Notes: generated from the sequence alone by a model not told the origin. A stretch of 64,000 nucleotides of DNA from Malonomonas rubra (GCF_003247215.1 NZ_QKAP01000081.1:1-64000), one strand, 5' to 3'; shown: positions 1 through 16,678, numbered from the stretch's first letter. Program-made: numbers and translations.

Positions 1-196
1 GGGTGTTCTCAGTGGCAAAATGTTGTCGGTTGCCGACATTATTGCGCTGGCTGATATGCCGAGCCAGGAAGAGCTGCTCGCCAAGGCTTTGTCGTCGATG
101 AACGCCCCAGTGTCCAACTTTGTTGGTGTCATGGCTGCTATTCCGCGCCAGTTGGTGCAGGTGATCAGCGCAATTGGGCAGAGCAAGGCAGCCTAA
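1..196 (+). CDS. rplJ: 50S ribosomal protein L10, C-terminal part (cut by window edge)
   Basis: The first 65 codons in frame 2 end at TAA 194-196. They read as the helical C-terminal half of L10, ending in GQSKAA. L10 forms the base of the ribosomal stalk and its C-terminal helix binds the L7/L12 dimers. rplL follows 58 nt downstream, the usual L10-L7/L12 pair, so the identity is secure although the N-terminus lies outside the window. The leader where L10 would autoregulate the operon is also outside. Confidence 0.93.
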   Translation, partial: GVLSGKMLSVADIIALADMPSQEELLAKALSSMNAPVSNFVGVMAAIPRQLVQVISAIGQSKAA

Positions 197-254
197 TTAC
201 TGTTTAAATCAAACAATTTATAAAGAATAAGAAGCATAATTTTCGGAGGAAAAA

Positions 255-635
255 ATGGCTGATGTAACTAAAGAACAAGTTGTTGAGTTTTTGAAAGGTA
301 TGACCGTTCTGGAGATGTCTGAGTTCGTTAAAGAACTGGAAGAGATCTTCGGTGTTTCCGCGGCTGCTCCGGTTGCAGTTGCTGCTGCTCCAGTTGCTGG
401 CGGTGGTGAAGCTGCTGAAGAGAAGGATGAGTTTGATGTTGTCTTGACCAGCGCGGGCGACAAGAAAATTAACGTTATTAAGGTTGTCCGTGCGATCACC
501 GGCCTCGGTCTGAAAGAGGCAAAAGAGATGGTCGATGGCGCTCCGAACACCGTTAAGGAAGCTGCAGCTAAAGCTGAGGCGGAAGACATTAAGAAGCAAC
601 TGGAAGAAGCTGGCGCCAGCGTGGAGCTGAAGTAG
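255..635 (+). CDS. rplL: 50S ribosomal protein L7/L12
   Basis: 126 aa, the normal length. L7/L12 is the multicopy acidic stalk protein that recruits and stimulates translation GTPases. The N-terminal dimerisation domain (about 1-35) is followed by an Ala/Gly-rich hinge (about 36-58, [19 protein letters not shown]) and the globular C-terminal domain with the [15 protein letters not shown] factor-binding face. ATG 255 is preceded by a strong GGAGG site. It sits between rplJ and rpoBC as in most bacteria. A 245-nt gap with hairpins separates it from rpoB. Confidence 0.98.
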   Translation: MADVTKEQVVEFLKGMTVLEMSEFVKELEEIFGVSAAAPVAVAAAPVAGGGEAAEEKDEFDVVLTSAGDKKINVIKVVRAITGLGLKEAKEMVDGAPNTVKEAAAKAEAEDIKKQLEEAGASVELK

Positions 636-660
636 ACTCTTCGACCCAGTGTAAGACCCT

Positions 661-724
661 AGCCAAGGTCGCCTTGTGCGGCCTTGGCTATTCTCGTTAT
701 CAGCCCTGGTGGAAACGCCAGGGC
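661..724 (+). promoter_or_regulatory. Tandem hairpins in the rplL-rpoB spacer (attenuator or processing site)
   Basis: Two good stem-loops lie in the spacer: AGCCAAGG (661-668) pairs with CCTTGGCT (682-689), and GCCCTGG (703-709) with CCAGGGC (718-724). Neither is followed by a U-run, so full termination is unlikely. In E. coli the same spacer carries a partial attenuator and an RNase III site that set the ratio of ribosomal protein to polymerase transcripts. A similar role here is inference from position and structure. Confidence 0.5.
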
Positions 725-770
725 AGAACTGTCTGTTGGCTCAGATAGCAATCGGAGCTGACAGGTTACG

Positions 771-798
771 TTGTAATTCGGGATAAACCTGCTATAAC
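771..798 (+). promoter_or_regulatory. Possible internal sigma-70 promoter upstream of rpoB
   Basis: TTGTAA (771-776) and TATAAC (793-798) are separated by 16 nt, about 80 nt upstream of the rpoB start. It could add polymerase transcription independent of rplJL. It is only a match to consensus, and the -35 is imperfect. Confidence 0.3.
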
Positions 799-880
799 AC
801 GGCCTTAGGGTGCTGGTTTGATGTCGACATAGTGTATCGGCAGCTCGGCCAGTCTATGATCCTGAACCGAAGGAGAAATC

Positions 881-3800
881 ATGGCCTATTCGTTTGCGAA
901 TAATCCGCTCCTCAGGAAGCACTTCGCAAAGGTTAGCAATATCATCGATATTCCTAATCTCATCGATATCCAAAAAACTTCCTACAAACGTTTTCTGCAG
1001 GCGGACTTACCCTCCAGCGCACGCAAGCCGAGTGGACTGGAAGCGGTTTTCCGTTCTGTGTTTCCGATTCGCGATTTCAGCGATACCTGTTCCATGGAGT
1101 ACGTCTCTTATGGTTTGGGTACGCCCAAGTATGATGTAGAGGAATGCCACCAGCGCGGCATGACCTATGCGGCACCGATCAAAGTGAAGGTGCGGCTGGT
1201 GACCTGGGATGTCGACAAAGAATCCGGCACTCAGTCGATCCGTGACATCAAGGAACAGGAAGTCTATTTTGGTGAAATTCCGTTGATGACGGAGAACGGG
1301 ACTTTCATAATTAATGGTACCGAGCGGGTTATTGTCAGCCAGTTGCATCGCTCCCCTGGTGTTTTCTTCTCCCATGACAAAGGAAAAACCCATTCGAGCG
1401 GGAAGGTGCTTTATAATGCACGGGTCATCCCCTATCGTGGTTCCTGGCTCGATTTCGATTTCGATCATAAAGATATCCTCTGGGTGCGGATCGACCGTCG
1501 TCGCAAGCTCCCGGCCACGGTTCTGCTGAAGGCTCTCGGCTATACCACTGAAGAGCTGCTGAACTACTACTATGATCTGGAAGAGATTAAGTGGGATGGC
1601 AAGGAGTACCGCAAGGCGATCAATTACGATCTACTTGCGGGCCAGCGTGCCAGTTGTGATGTGTTATCCAGTTCCGGCGAAGTTCTGGTCAAGGCAAACC
1701 GCAAGTTCACTCGTGCGGCGATACGCAAAATGAAGGAAGACAATGTCGAGTCGGTTCCGCTTTCGGCAGAGGGGTTGGTCGGCAAGATTGTTGCCAGCGA
1801 TATCGTCGATGAGTCGACCGGTGAAGTCATTATTGAGTGTAATGGTGAACTGACCGAAGCCAAGCTTGAAGAGTTGCGTGAGAAGGGGATTAATGAGTTC
1901 TCGGTTCTCTTTATCGACCACCTTTATGTCGGTTCGTATCTGAGTGACACGCTCAAGGTCGACAAGGTTGAGACTGGTGAAGACGGGATTATTGAGATCT
2001 TCCGTCGCCTGCGCCCAGGTGATCCGCCGACGATCAAGACTGCAACTGCTCTGTTCGAGAGCCTGTTTTTCAATGCGGATCGTTATGACATTTCGGCGGT
2101 CGGTCGGCTCAAGCTGAACCACAAGCTTGGACTTGATAGCCCGCTTGAGCTGTCAACTCTTACCAAGGAAGATATCCTCCAAGTCGTTCGCTACCTGATC
2201 GACCTGCGCAACGGTAAAGGGCATATCGACGACATCGATCACCTCGGCAACCGCCGTGTCCGGGCCGTCGGTGAACTTCTCGAGAATCAGTACCGCGTTG
2301 GGCTGGTGCGGATGGAGCGGGCGATCAAGGAACGGATGAGCCTGCAGGATGTCGACAGCCTGATGCCGCATGACCTGATCAACTCCAAGCCGGTTTCGGC
2401 CGTGGTTAAGGAATTTTTCGGTTCGTCGCAGCTGTCCCAGTTTATGGATCAGACCAACCCGCTTTCGGAAGTTACTCACAAGCGACGCCTTTCGGCCCTC
2501 GGCCCCGGCGGTTTGACCCGTGAACGTGCCGGATTTGAGGTTCGCGACGTTCACCCGACCCACTACGGCCGGGTCTGTCCGATCGAGACACCTGAGGGAC
2601 CGAACATTGGTTTGATTGCTTCGCTTTCGACTTACGCGCGTATCAACGAGTACGGTTTCGTGGAAACCCCGTACCGGATCGTTGAGAACGGTCAGGTGAC
2701 CAACGAGATCAAGTACTTCTCGGCCCTTCAGGAAGAGGGGCATGCGATTGCCCAGGCCAACGCGCCGATTGATGAGGATGGCAAGTTTATCAACGAGCTG
2801 GTCAACGTGCGTAAGGATGGTGAGTTCATGCTTTTGGCACCAGACGAGATCAGCTTAATGGACGTTTCTCCGAAGCAGATCGTTTCGGTTGCCGCTGCGT
2901 TAATTCCGTTCCTCGAAAATGACGACGCCAACCGTGCGCTGATGGGTTCCAACATGCAACGTCAGGCGGTGCCGCTGCTGCGTGCCGATGCGCCGCTGGT
3001 CGGCACCGGGATGGAGCGTGTGGTTGCCCACGATTCCGGTAATTCGGTGGTCGCTCGTCATGACGGTGTGGTTGCGAGTGTTGATGCCGGCCGAATAGTT
3101 ATTCAGATCGATGAAGCTGATATGGATGAAACCGGAACCGGCGTCGATATTTATAACCTGCTCAAATTCAGTCGTTCGAATCAGAATACCTGCATCAACC
3201 AAAAGCCGATTGTCAAAGTTGGCGACCGGGTTAAGAAGGGGGATGTGATCGCCGATGGCCCGTCGACCCAGTGGGGCGAGTTGGCCCTGGGGCAGAACGT
3301 GCTGGTCGCGTTTATGCCGTGGCACGGTTACAACTTCGAGGATTCGATCCTGATTTCCGAGAAACTGGTGCAGGAAGACCGCTATACCTCGATTCATATC
3401 GAGGAATTCGAGTGTGTCGCCCGTGATACCAAGCTCGGTAAGGAAGAGATAACCGACGATATCCCGAATCTGGGTGAGGACGCACTCCGCAACCTCGACG
3501 AGTCGGGAATCATCCGTATCGGTGCCAGCGTCAAGCCAGGTGATATTCTGGTCGGCAAGATCACTCCGAAAGGTGAAACTCAGCTCTCTCCGGAAGAGAA
3601 GCTGTTGCGCGCCATTTTCGGTGAGAAGGCCGGCGATGTACGAGATACCTCGCTGCGGGTTCCGCCGGGTGAAGAAGGGGTTGTGATCGGCGCCCGGGTT
3701 TTCTCCCGTAAAGGCTCCGACAAAGATGCCCGTACCGAGCAGATCGAAACCCGTGAGATTGAGAAGCTGCTCAAGGATCAAGAGGATGAAATCCGTATCC

Positions 3801-4987
3801 TGCGTACTTCGACCCGCAAAAAGATTCGTTCGTCGCTGGTCGGGTTGATTTCTGCAGTCGACATGATGGATGAGGACGGGACCGTCCTGCTGCCGAAAAA
3901 GCGCAAGATCAGCGAAGAGGATTTCGACAAGATTCCTTTTAAGCGACTGCGTGAAATTTCGGTATCGGGAGACCCTGAGACTGAAGAGAAGGTCAATAAT
4001 CTGCTCAACCGACTGGCTGAGCGTGAGCAGCTGATTTCAGCAGTTTTCGAGGACAAGATTGAGAAATGTCAGCGTGGAGATGATCTGCCACCGGGCGTGA
4101 TCAAGATGGTCAAGGTCTATATTGCCATCAAACGCAAGCTGCAGGTTGGTGACAAGATGGCCGGTCGTCATGGCAACAAGGGTGTCCTCTCGCGGATTCT
4201 GCCGCAGGAAGATATGCCGTACATGGCGGACGGAAGACCGGTTGAAATCGTTCTCAACCCGCTCGGCGTCCCGTCGCGTATGAACGTTGGTCAGATCTTG
4301 GAAACACACCTCGGTTTGGCTGCACGCGGTCTGGGTGACCAGATTCAGAAGGTGCTCTACGAGCAGTATTCGGAAGAAGCGCTGAAGAAGCAGCTCAAGG
4401 ATGCTTATCAAGATCCGGAGCTGGATAGTTTTATCGATGCTCTCAATGAAGATGACCTGAAAGTGTTGGCTCGTCGCCTTGAGCGTGGCGTGCCGATGGC
4501 GTCCCCGGTTTTTGAAGGGGTTGCTGAAGAGCAGATGAAGGCCGAGCTGGAGCGTACCGGTTTCAGCACCAGTGGCCAAATGACCTTGACCGATGGCAAG
4601 ACCGGTGAGCCGTTCAAGGAGAAAGTCACCGTCGGCATTATGTATATGCTGAAGCTGCATCACCTGGTTGACGACAAGATCCATGCCCGTTCGATCGGTC
4701 CCTACAGCCTTGTTACTCAGCAGCCGCTCGGTGGTAAGGCGCAGTTCGGTGGTCAGCGTCTCGGGGAGATGGAGGTTTGGGCGATGGAGGCCTACGGTGC
4801 CGCCCATGCGCTGCAGGAATTCCTCACCGTCAAGTCGGACGATGTCGCCGGCCGGACCAGGATCTACGAGGCGATCGTCAAGGGCAAGCATACTCTTGAA
4901 GCCGGCTTGCCGGAGTCGTTTAACGTTCTGATTAAGGAACTACAGGCGCTCTGTCTTGATGTCGATCTGCTGGAAGAAGAGGACTGA
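881..4987 (+). CDS. rpoB: DNA-directed RNA polymerase subunit beta
   Basis: 1368 aa, full length. Beta forms one jaw of the core polymerase and part of the catalytic cleft. The rifampicin-binding cluster reads [20 protein letters not shown] followed by LSALGPGG, the drug-sensitive wild-type residues. The conserved [20 protein letters not shown] block and the C-terminal [15 protein letters not shown] segment are both intact. ATG 881 has AAGGAG 8-9 nt upstream. rpoC follows after 77 nt, so the two are co-transcribed. Confidence 0.99.
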   Translation: MAYSFANNPLLRKHFAKVSNIIDIPNLIDIQKTSYKRFLQADLPSSARKPSGLEAVFRSVFPIRDFSDTCSMEYVSYGLGTPKYDVEECHQRGMTYAAPIKVKVRLVTWDVDKESGTQSIRDIKEQEVYFGEIPLMTENGTFIINGTERVIVSQLHRSPGVFFSHDKGKTHSSGKVLYNARVIPYRGSWLDFDFDHKDILWVRIDRRRKLPATVLLKALGYTTEELLNYYYDLEEIKWDGKEYRKAINYDLLAGQRASCDVLSSSGEVLVKANRKFTRAAIRKMKEDNVESVPLSAEGLVGKIVASDIVDESTGEVIIECNGELTEAKLEELREKGINEFSVLFIDHLYVGSYLSDTLKVDKVETGEDGIIEIFRRLRPGDPPTIKTATALFESLFFNADRYDISAVGRLKLNHKLGLDSPLELSTLTKEDILQVVRYLIDLRNGKGHIDDIDHLGNRRVRAVGELLENQYRVGLVRMERAIKERMSLQDVDSLMPHDLINSKPVSAVVKEFFGSSQLSQFMDQTNPLSEVTHKRRLSALGPGGLTRERAGFEVRDVHPTHYGRVCPIETPEGPNIGLIASLSTYARINEYGFVETPYRIVENGQVTNEIKYFSALQEEGHAIAQANAPIDEDGKFINELVNVRKDGEFMLLAPDEISLMDVSPKQIVSVAAALIPFLENDDANRALMGSNMQRQAVPLLRADAPLVGTGMERVVAHDSGNSVVARHDGVVASVDAGRIVIQIDEADMDETGTGVDIYNLLKFSRSNQNTCINQKPIVKVGDRVKKGDVIADGPSTQWGELALGQNVLVAFMPWHGYNFEDSILISEKLVQEDRYTSIHIEEFECVARDTKLGKEEITDDIPNLGEDALRNLDESGIIRIGASVKPGDILVGKITPKGETQLSPEEKLLRAIFGEKAGDVRDTSLRVPPGEEGVVIGARVFSRKGSDKDARTEQIETREIEKLLKDQEDEIRILRTSTRKKIRSSLVGLISAVDMMDEDGTVLLPKKRKISEEDFDKIPFKRLREISVSGDPETEEKVNNLLNRLAEREQLISAVFEDKIEKCQRGDDLPPGVIKMVKVYIAIKRKLQVGDKMAGRHGNKGVLSRILPQEDMPYMADGRPVEIVLNPLGVPSRMNVGQILETHLGLAARGLGDQIQKVLYEQYSEEALKKQLKDAYQDPELDSFIDALNEDDLKVLARRLERGVPMASPVFEGVAEEQMKAELERTGFSTSGQMTLTDGKTGEPFKEKVTVGIMYMLKLHHLVDDKIHARSIGPYSLVTQQPLGGKAQFGGQRLGEMEVWAMEAYGAAHALQEFLTVKSDDVAGRTRIYEAIVKGKHTLEAGLPESFNVLIKELQALCLDVDLLEEED

Positions 4988-5064
4988 TTTAGCGGTTCTC
5001 TGCTGAACGGCCGATTGTCTGAAATTTGTAAAGCTGAACACTCATCCTACAAGGAGGATGCGTT

Positions 5065-9219
<4,155 letters not shown>

Positions 9220-9227
9220 AGTGGAGC

Positions 9228-9256
9228 GAAGGCCCCAGTTAGGGGCCTTCTTGCTG
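9228..9256 (+). terminator. Terminator after rpoC
   Basis: GAAGGCCCC (9228-9236) pairs with GGGGCCTTC (9242-9250) over a short loop, followed by a weak T-containing tail (TTGCTGT). It closes the rplJL-rpoBC transcription unit. The poor T tract suggests incomplete or Rho-assisted termination. Confidence 0.65.
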
Positions 9257-9289
9257 TGTAAGTACTAATTTTTGGGAAGAAAAAAGAGC

Positions 9290-9318
9290 TTGACAAAGGC
9301 AAGGTCGATTGATAATCT
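9290..9318 (+). promoter_or_regulatory. Sigma-70 promoter of the str operon
   Basis: A perfect TTGACA -35 lies at 9290-9295. The -10 is GATAAT (9311-9316, 15-nt spacer) or TAATCT (9313-9318, 17-nt spacer). It lies just after the rpoC terminator and about 90 nt upstream of rpsL. It is the only clear promoter before the long ribosomal run, which probably depends on it heavily. Confidence 0.65.
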
Positions 9319-9404
9319 CTGCGGGTTTTTCCCCTGAGAAAGACGATACGTAATGGCTGAGTTGAGGCCGTTTTAATATTGAAGAAGATTTGGGAGATAG
9401 TTAG

Positions 9405-9776
9405 ATGCCAACAATTAACCAGTTGATTCGCAATGGGCGTAAGAAGAAGGTCTCTAAGTCGACCGCCCCTGCGCTGAAGAATTGTCCGCAGAGACGTGGA
9501 GTCTGTACCCGTGTTTACACCACGACTCCCAAGAAGCCGAACTCAGCATTGCGTAAGGTAGCCCGGGTTCGTTTGACCAACGGAATCGTTGTCACTTCCT
9601 ATATTCCTGGTGTCGGTCACAACCTGCAGGAGCACTCTGTGGTGTTGATCCGTGGCGGCCGGGTTAAGGACTTGCCGGGTGTTCGTTATCATATTGTTCG
9701 CGGTACTCTTGACCTCGCTGGGGTTAAGGATCGTAAGCAGGGCCGTTCCAAGTACGGTGCCAAGCGCCCGAAGTAA
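9405..9776 (+). CDS. rpsL: 30S ribosomal protein S12
   Basis: 123 aa, the normal length. S12 sits at the decoding centre and monitors codon-anticodon pairing. The conserved [18 protein letters not shown] loop and the [13 protein letters not shown] loop both keep their lysines, the streptomycin-sensitive wild-type state. First gene of the str operon; rpsG follows after 15 nt. Start ATG 9405 has GGGAG upstream. Confidence 0.99.
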   Translation: MPTINQLIRNGRKKKVSKSTAPALKNCPQRRGVCTRVYTTTPKKPNSALRKVARVRLTNGIVVTSYIPGVGHNLQEHSVVLIRGGRVKDLPGVRYHIVRGTLDLAGVKDRKQGRSKYGAKRPK

Positions 9777-9791
9777 TAGGAAGAGGACGTT

Positions 9792-10262
9792 ATGCCAAGA
9801 AGAAGAGAAGTCCCTAAGCGCATTATCCTGCCTGATCCGAAGTTTGGTGATCAGCTGGTTGCTAAATTTGTCAACAACGTCATGGTCGACGGTAAGAAGA
9901 GTACCGCTGAGCAGATTGTTTATGGCGCCTTCGATCTGGTTGCTGAGCGCACAGGCAGCAATCCGCTGGAAGTATTTAAGACCGCTATGGACAATGTTCG
10001 CCCGGTTCTTGAGGTTAAGTCTCGCCGTGTTGGCGGTTCGACTTATCAGGTTCCGGTTGAGGTTAGCACTTCCCGCCGTACTGCGCTGGCAATGCGCTGG
10101 CTGGTGACTTATGCCAAGGGGCGTAGTGAGAAGACGATGCGTGAGCGCCTGGCCGGTGAATTTATTGATGCTTTTAATAATCGCGGTTCCGCTGTCAAAA
10201 AGCGTGAAGATACTCACCGCATGGCTGAGGCTAACAAGGCCTTCGCCCACTACCGCTGGTAA
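9792..10262 (+). CDS. rpsG: 30S ribosomal protein S7
   Basis: 156 aa, the normal length. S7 nucleates assembly of the 30S head and contacts E-site tRNA. The N-terminus [10 protein letters not shown] and the C-terminal [20 protein letters not shown] block are typical. In E. coli S7 represses the str operon by binding the rpsL-rpsG spacer. That spacer is only 15 nt here, so the same structure cannot form and regulation must differ. Confidence 0.99.
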   Translation: MPRRREVPKRIILPDPKFGDQLVAKFVNNVMVDGKKSTAEQIVYGAFDLVAERTGSNPLEVFKTAMDNVRPVLEVKSRRVGGSTYQVPVEVSTSRRTALAMRWLVTYAKGRSEKTMRERLAGEFIDAFNNRGSAVKKREDTHRMAEANKAFAHYRW

Positions 10263-10289
10263 GACCGGCCGTAATTTCAGGAGAACGTT

Positions 10290-12368
10290 GTGGCGCGCAA
10301 GGTTGCATTGGATAAGACCCGCAATATAGGGATTATGGCTCATATCGACGCTGGTAAAACGACGACGACTGAGCGGATTCTCTACTACACGGGTGTTTCG
10401 CATAAAATAGGTGAAGTTCATGATGGCGCTGCCACTATGGACTGGATGGAGCAGGAGCAGGAGCGGGGTATTACTATTACCTCAGCTGCAACGACCTGCT
10501 TTTGGCAGGATCATCGAATCAATATTATTGATACTCCGGGGCACGTTGATTTTACCATTGAGGTTGAGCGTTCACTGAAGGTCCTTGATGGCTCTGTCGC
10601 TGTTTTTTGCTCGGTTGGTGGTGTTGAGCCACAGTCTGAGACTGTCTGGCGTCAGGCTGACAAATATGGTGTTCCGCGGATCGCCTTTGTAAACAAGATG
10701 GACCGGGTCGGAGCCAACTTTCAGCGTGGTGTCGATATGATTCGCGATCGCCTTGGCGCCAATCCTCTCCCACTGCAGCTGCCGATCGGTGCTGAGGAAA
10801 ACTTCCGTGGCCTGGTCGATCTGGTCGAGATGAAGGCGATTGTCTGGGATGACGAGTCGATGGGTGCCAAGTATGACGTTATTGATATCCCGGCCGACAT
10901 GGCTGATGATGTCGAGCTGGCGCGTGAAGCTTTGCTTGAGGAGATCTCCTCCCACGACGACGAGCTGATGGAGAAGTATCTTGGTGGCGAAGAGTTGACT
11001 CTCGATGAGATCAAGGCCGCCATCCGCAAGGGGACCCAGGAAATTGCTTTCTGCCCGGTCCTCTGTGGCAGCGCTTTCAAAAACAAGGGTGTTCAGACTC
11101 TGCTTGATGCTGTTGTTGATTATATGCCTTCGCCGCTTGATGTCCCGGCGATCAAGGGTGTGCATCCGGATACCGGTGAGGAGCTTGAGCGTCCGGCAGA
11201 TGATAATGCGCCATTTGCTTCGCTGGCATTCAAGATCATGACCGACCCGTTTGTTGGTCAGTTGAGCTTCTTCCGGGTTTATTCCGGGGTCGCTGAGTCT
11301 GGTACGACTGTGTCGAACTCGACCAAGGGTAAGAAAGAGCGCTTTGGTCGCATCCTGAAGATGCACGCTAATAAGCGTGAAGAGATCAAGCAGGTTTATG
11401 CCGGTGATATTGCGGCAGCGGTTGGTTTGAAGCATACCACTACGGGTGATACCCTCTGTGCTCCTGATAATCCGGTTATCCTTGAGTCGATGGAGTTCCC
11501 GGAGCCTGTTATTCATCTCTCGGTCGAGCCGAAAACGAAGGGTGATCAGGAAAAGATGGGGGTTGCGCTGCAGAAGTTGCTCTCGGAAGACCCGTCATTG
11601 AGAGTTCGCACTGATGAGGAGACTGGGCAAACCATTCTCTCTGGCATGGGGGAACTGCATCTCGACATAATCGTTGACCGGATGAAACGTGAGTTCAAGG
11701 TTGAGTGTAATGTCGGCGCGCCGCAGGTTGCCTACCGTGAGTCGATCACCAAGACCGTCGAGGTTCAGGGTAAATTTGTCCGTCAGTCTGGTGGTCGTGG
11801 CCAGTATGGCGACTGCTGGCTCAAGCTGGAACCGGGAGAGCCGGGTGAAGGTTTCACCTTTATCGACGAGATCAAGGGTGGTGTTATCCCGCGCGAATAT
11901 ATCCCGGCAGTCGGTAAGGGGGCTGAAGAAGCTTCTGAGCAAGGTGTTTTGGCTGGATTCCCGATTGTTGACGTTCGAGTGACGGTTTTTGATGGTTCTT
12001 ATCACGACGTTGATTCCTCGGAGATGGCCTTCAAAATCGCTGGCTCCATGGGTTTCAAAGAAGGTGCCAAAAAGGCAGCTCCGACCCTGCTTGAGCCGAT
12101 CATGGCCGTCGAGGTTGTGGTGCCTGAAGAGTATATGGGTGACGTCATTGGTGACCTGAATAGCCGTCGAGGTCGGGTTATGGGGATGGATGCCCGAGGT
12201 GGTGCCCAAGTGGTTAGCGCACATGTGCCGCTGTCGAGCATGTTTGGTTATGCGACCGACCTGCGCAGTGCGACCCAGGGGCGTGCCACCTATACGATGG
12301 TTTTCGATCATTATGAACAAGTTCCCAAAGCGATTGGTGACGAGATTATCGCCAAGGTCAACGGTTAA
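10290..12368 (+). CDS. fusA: Translation elongation factor G
   Basis: 692 aa. EF-G is the GTPase that drives ribosomal translocation. G-domain motifs [12 protein letters not shown] (P-loop), DTPGHVDFT and NKMDR are intact, and domains II-V follow to KVNG. The start is GTG 10290, with AGGAG about 7 nt upstream and the N-terminus [20 protein letters not shown]. It is in the normal place between rpsG and tuf. Confidence 0.99.
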   Translation: MARKVALDKTRNIGIMAHIDAGKTTTTERILYYTGVSHKIGEVHDGAATMDWMEQEQERGITITSAATTCFWQDHRINIIDTPGHVDFTIEVERSLKVLDGSVAVFCSVGGVEPQSETVWRQADKYGVPRIAFVNKMDRVGANFQRGVDMIRDRLGANPLPLQLPIGAEENFRGLVDLVEMKAIVWDDESMGAKYDVIDIPADMADDVELAREALLEEISSHDDELMEKYLGGEELTLDEIKAAIRKGTQEIAFCPVLCGSAFKNKGVQTLLDAVVDYMPSPLDVPAIKGVHPDTGEELERPADDNAPFASLAFKIMTDPFVGQLSFFRVYSGVAESGTTVSNSTKGKKERFGRILKMHANKREEIKQVYAGDIAAAVGLKHTTTGDTLCAPDNPVILESMEFPEPVIHLSVEPKTKGDQEKMGVALQKLLSEDPSLRVRTDEETGQTILSGMGELHLDIIVDRMKREFKVECNVGAPQVAYRESITKTVEVQGKFVRQSGGRGQYGDCWLKLEPGEPGEGFTFIDEIKGGVIPREYIPAVGKGAEEASEQGVLAGFPIVDVRVTVFDGSYHDVDSSEMAFKIAGSMGFKEGAKKAAPTLLEPIMAVEVVVPEEYMGDVIGDLNSRRGRVMGMDARGGAQVVSAHVPLSSMFGYATDLRSATQGRATYTMVFDHYEQVPKAIGDEIIAKVNG

Positions 12369-12391
12369 GGCCGGGAAAGAGGAGACGAATC

Positions 12392-13585
12392 ATGTCCAAG
12401 GAGAAATTTGAGAGGACAAAGCCGCACGTCAATATCGGGACCATCGGTCACGTTGACCACGGTAAGACCACTCTGACTGCAGCAATCACCAAGGTTCTGG
12501 CGGAAGCCATGGGTTCTGGTGAGGTTAAGGCGTTCGATCAGATCGATAATGCTCCGGAAGAGCGCGAGCGTGGTATCACTATTGCTACCGCTCACGTTGA
12601 GTACGAGACTGCGAACCGTCACTACGCTCACGTTGACTGCCCGGGTCACGCTGACTACGTCAAGAACATGATTACCGGTGCTGCACAGATGGACGGTGCG
12701 ATTCTGGTTGTCTCCGCTGCTGATGGCCCGATGCCTCAGACCCGTGAGCACATCCTGCTCGCACGTCAGGTCGGCGTTCCGGCCATGGTCGTCTTCCTGA
12801 ACAAGGCCGATATGGTCGATGATGAAGAGCTCCTCGAGTTGGTCGATATGGAAATCCGCGAGCTTCTCTCCAGCTACGACTTCCCGGGTGACGACATTCC
12901 GATCATTGCCGGTTCCGCGCTGGCTGCTCTGGAAGGTCGTGACGACGAGATCGGTAAGGACAAGATTCTTGAGCTGATGGCGCAGGTTGACGAGTATATC
13001 CCGGAGCCGGAGCGTGCCATCGACAAGCCATTCCTGATGCCTGTCGAGGACGTTTTCTCGATCTCTGGTCGTGGTACCGTTGCTACTGGTCGTGTCGAGT
13101 CGGGTATTGTCAAGGTTTCCGAAGAAGTCGAGATCGTCGGCATCAAGGACACCACTAAGACTGTTGTTACTGGTGTCGAGATGTTCCGTAAGCTGCTCGA
13201 TCAGGGTCAGGCAGGCGATAATGTCGGCATCCTGCTGCGCGGCGTCAAGCGTGAAGATATCGAGCGTGGCCAAGTTCTGTGTAAGCCGGGTTCGATCAAG
13301 CCGCACACCAAGTTCAAGGCTGAGGCCTACATCCTGACCAAGGAAGAGGGTGGTCGTCACACCCCGTTCTTCAAAGGCTATCGTCCTCAGTTTTACTTCC
13401 GGACCACGGACGTGACCGGAGTTGTGACTCTGCCTGAAGGTGTTGAGATGGTCATGCCTGGCGACAACATCGCTATGGAAGTTGAGCTGATCACCCCGAT
13501 CGCAATGGATAAGGAACTGCGTTTTGCTATCCGCGAAGGTGGCCGCACTGTCGGCGCCGGCGTTGTTAGTGAAGTCGTCGAGTAA
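12392..13585 (+). CDS. tuf: Translation elongation factor Tu
   Basis: 397 aa. EF-Tu delivers aminoacyl-tRNA to the ribosome. The [11 protein letters not shown]-loop, [12 protein letters not shown] switch II and [12 protein letters not shown] motifs are intact, and domains 2 and 3 are complete. The ORF starts 23 nt after fusA and ends 15 nt before rpsJ, linking the str and S10 operons. Many related bacteria carry a second tuf elsewhere; this window cannot show it. Confidence 0.99.
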   Translation: MSKEKFERTKPHVNIGTIGHVDHGKTTLTAAITKVLAEAMGSGEVKAFDQIDNAPEERERGITIATAHVEYETANRHYAHVDCPGHADYVKNMITGAAQMDGAILVVSAADGPMPQTREHILLARQVGVPAMVVFLNKADMVDDEELLELVDMEIRELLSSYDFPGDDIPIIAGSALAALEGRDDEIGKDKILELMAQVDEYIPEPERAIDKPFLMPVEDVFSISGRGTVATGRVESGIVKVSEEVEIVGIKDTTKTVVTGVEMFRKLLDQGQAGDNVGILLRGVKREDIERGQVLCKPGSIKPHTKFKAEAYILTKEEGGRHTPFFKGYRPQFYFRTTDVTGVVTLPEGVEMVMPGDNIAMEVELITPIAMDKELRFAIREGGRTVGAGVVSEVVE

Positions 13586-13600
13586 GAAGGATATAAAGTA

Positions 13601-13909
13601 ATGTCTACACAGAAAATCAGAATTCGTCTGAAGGCCTACGATCACTCACTGCTCGATCAAGCAGTTGCTGAGATTGTCGACACCACCAAGCGTACCGGTT
13701 CTCGTCTGGTCGGCCCGATTCCGTTGCCGACTGTGATCAACAAGTACTGCGTGCTGCGTGGTCCACATGTCGACAAGAAGAGCCGTGAACAGTTCGAGAT
13801 CCGGACTCACAAGCGCCTTCTGGATATCATGGAACCGACCCAGCAGACTGTCGATGCACTGATGAAGCTCGATCTGTCGGCTGGTGTTGATGTTGAGATC
13901 AAGCTCTAA
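13601..13909 (+). CDS. rpsJ: 30S ribosomal protein S10
   Basis: 102 aa, the normal length. S10 is a 30S head protein and, with NusB, part of the antitermination machinery (NusE). The sequence [20 protein letters not shown] and the GPIPLPT loop are diagnostic. First gene of the S10 cluster, only 15 nt after tuf, with no terminator between, so read-through from the str operon is expected. Confidence 0.99.
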   Translation: MSTQKIRIRLKAYDHSLLDQAVAEIVDTTKRTGSRLVGPIPLPTVINKYCVLRGPHVDKKSREQFEIRTHKRLLDIMEPTQQTVDALMKLDLSAGVDVEIKL

Positions 13910-13944
13910 GCTGATCCTGCAATAGCGAATTAAGGGCAACAGCA

Positions 13945-14568
13945 ATGATCAACGGACTGTTAGGAAAGAAAATCGGGATGAGTCAGGTTTACGCTGCCGA
14001 TGGGCAGCGGATTCCGGTGACCGTGCTTGAGGCAGGTCCCTGCACCATCCTGCAAAAGAAGACTGCCGATAGCGATGGCTACGAAGCTGTACAACTTGGC
14101 TTCGGTGCCAAGAAGACGCATCGCACCAACAAACCTGCGATGGGCCATTTCAAGAAAGCAGGCAAGGGTGCTTTTGCTCACATTCGTGAGTTCAGCAGCG
14201 ACGCAGACTGTCAAATTGGCGATGAGGTGACCTGTGGCATGTTTAAGCCTGGGGATCGTATTGATGTAACCGGTACCAGCAAGGGTAAAGGTTTCCAGGG
14301 CGTTATGAAGCGTTGGGGATTTGCTGGTGGTCGCGCAAGCCACGGTTCCATGTTTAAGCGTGGCCCCGGTTCTATCGGTCAATCCGCATGGCCGTCAAAA
14401 GTTTTCAAGGGCAAGAAGATGGCTGGTCAGATGGGGAACATCCGTGTTACCACACAGAACCTGATCGTTGTCGATGTGCGCCCGGAGCAGAACCTTATCC
14501 TTGTGCGTGGTGCCGTGCCCGGTCCGAAAAACGGTCTGGTCGTGATCCGCAAGGGAATCAAGGCCTAA
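13945..14568 (+). CDS. rplC: 50S ribosomal protein L3
   Basis: 207 aa, the normal length. L3 is a primary 23S rRNA-binding protein whose long loop reaches the peptidyl transferase centre. The N-terminus MINGLLGKKIGMSQVY is typical. The central extension with GSIGQSAWPSKVFKGKKMAG, including the Gln that is methylated in many bacteria, is present. Second gene of the S10 cluster. Confidence 0.99.
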   Translation: MINGLLGKKIGMSQVYAADGQRIPVTVLEAGPCTILQKKTADSDGYEAVQLGFGAKKTHRTNKPAMGHFKKAGKGAFAHIREFSSDADCQIGDEVTCGMFKPGDRIDVTGTSKGKGFQGVMKRWGFAGGRASHGSMFKRGPGSIGQSAWPSKVFKGKKMAGQMGNIRVTTQNLIVVDVRPEQNLILVRGAVPGPKNGLVVIRKGIKA

Positions 14569-14594
14569 GCGCAGCGGATACAGGAGATTAAATA

Positions 14595-15218
14595 ATGGCA
14601 ACTGTAACAATTTTTGATCAGGACAAGCAGCAGGTCGGTGAGCGGGAAATCGCTGATGCGGTTTTCAACACCGAAGTTAAGGAATACCTGCTTCACGATA
14701 TGGTCCGCTATCAGCTGGCCGCCCGTCGCCAAGGAACTGCAGCGGTCAAGAATCGCAGCGCCGTTGCCGGTGGCGGTAAAAAGCCGTTTCGGCAAAAGGG
14801 GACCGGTAATGCTCGCCAGGGTACCACTCGTGCGCCGCACTTTGTCGGCGGTGGTGTGGTGTTCGGTCCGCAGCCTCGTTCTTATGCGTTCAAGCTGAAT
14901 CGCAAAGTCAAGAAAGCAGCGCTTTGTAGTGCTCTCTCGGCCCGCTATCAGGCTGAGAAAATGACCGTCATCAAGGAATTCAACCTTGAGGCGATCAGCA
15001 CAAAAGCATTTGCACAGCTGATCAACAAGTTCGAACTGGAGGGGGCTCTGGTGGTTATCGATCAGGCCGACCCGAAGGTTGAGCTTTCTGCTCGTAACCT
15101 GCGTAATGTCAAGGTGCTGCGTGCAGAAGGCGTGAATGTTTACGATATCCTCAAATACCCGAACCTAGTGTTGACTGACGCTGCGGTGAGCGAGATTGAA
15201 GGAGCATTGGAAAAATGA
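14595..15218 (+). CDS. rplD: 50S ribosomal protein L4
   Basis: 207 aa, the normal length. L4 binds 23S rRNA and lines the exit tunnel through its basic loop ([20 protein letters not shown]). In E. coli it also represses the S10 operon. No equivalent leader could be recognised upstream of rpsJ. The stop codon overlaps the rplW start by 4 nt (ATGA), so the two are translationally coupled. Confidence 0.98.
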   Translation: MATVTIFDQDKQQVGEREIADAVFNTEVKEYLLHDMVRYQLAARRQGTAAVKNRSAVAGGGKKPFRQKGTGNARQGTTRAPHFVGGGVVFGPQPRSYAFKLNRKVKKAALCSALSARYQAEKMTVIKEFNLEAISTKAFAQLINKFELEGALVVIDQADPKVELSARNLRNVKVLRAEGVNVYDILKYPNLVLTDAAVSEIEGALEK

Positions 15219-15502
15219 AGCCTCTGTATGAGATTATCCGCAAGCCGCTGATTACTGAGAAGGCCAATCTGCTGAAAGAAGAGAATCAGGTTGTTGCTTT
15301 TGAAGTGGCCAAGACTGCGAACAAAATTGAGATCAAACAGGCTGTCGAGAAAGCTTTTGATGTCAAGGTTCAGTCGGTTAACACCATTCAGCAGCGCGGC
15401 AAGGTGAAGCGCGTAGGCTACAATATTGGTCAGCGCAGTAACTGGAAGAAAGCTTATGTGACTCTCGCTGAGGGGCACAATATCGATTTTTATGGTGTGT
15501 AA
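15215..15502 (+). CDS. rplW: 50S ribosomal protein L23
   Basis: 95 aa, the normal length. L23 surrounds the tunnel exit and is the docking site for trigger factor and SRP. The N-terminus [17 protein letters not shown] and the [20 protein letters not shown] loop are typical. It overlaps the end of rplD by 4 nt and is followed by rplB after 34 nt. Confidence 0.98.
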   Translation: MKPLYEIIRKPLITEKANLLKEENQVVAFEVAKTANKIEIKQAVEKAFDVKVQSVNTIQQRGKVKRVGYNIGQRSNWKKAYVTLAEGHNIDFYGV

Positions 15503-15536
15503 GGCCGCGTGTCTTGCAGGCATGGAGTAGCTAATC

Positions 15537-16364
<828 letters not shown>

Positions 16365-16396
16365 TTTTTTTAAGATACAGGTTCTAGGAGACAGCC

Positions 16397-16678
16397 GTGG
16401 CAAGATCAATTAAAAAAGGTTTTTACGTTCAGGAGTGCCTGTTGCGTAAAGTGGACCTCGAAGGTGAAGCGAATCGGAATAAGGTGATCAAAACGTGGTC
16501 GCGTCGTTCGACCATTATTCCTGAATTCGTCGGCTCGACTTTTGCCGTGCATAATGGTAAAAAGTTCGTCCCCGTGTTTGTGACAGAGAACATGGTTGGC
16601 CACAAGCTGGGCGAATTCGCGCCGACCCGAACCTATTATGGTCACGGTGCTGATAAAAAGAGCAAGGTCAGAAAGTAA
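16397..16678 (+). CDS. rpsS: 30S ribosomal protein S19
   Basis: 93 aa, the normal length. S19 sits in the 30S head with S13. The start is GTG 16397, read as [19 protein letters not shown], with AGGAG 8-9 nt upstream. The motifs [13 protein letters not shown] and [16 protein letters not shown] are diagnostic. It lies between rplB and rplV as expected. Confidence 0.98.
   Translation: MARSIKKGFYVQECLLRKVDLEGEANRNKVIKTWSRRSTIIPEFVGSTFAVHNGKKFVPVFVTENMVGHKLGEFAPTRTYYGHGADKKSKVRK

Noticed and set aside
2900-3781. Open frame on the - strand inside rpoB (293 codons)
   Set aside because: Antisense shadow of rpoB with no ribosome-binding site and no recognisable domain.
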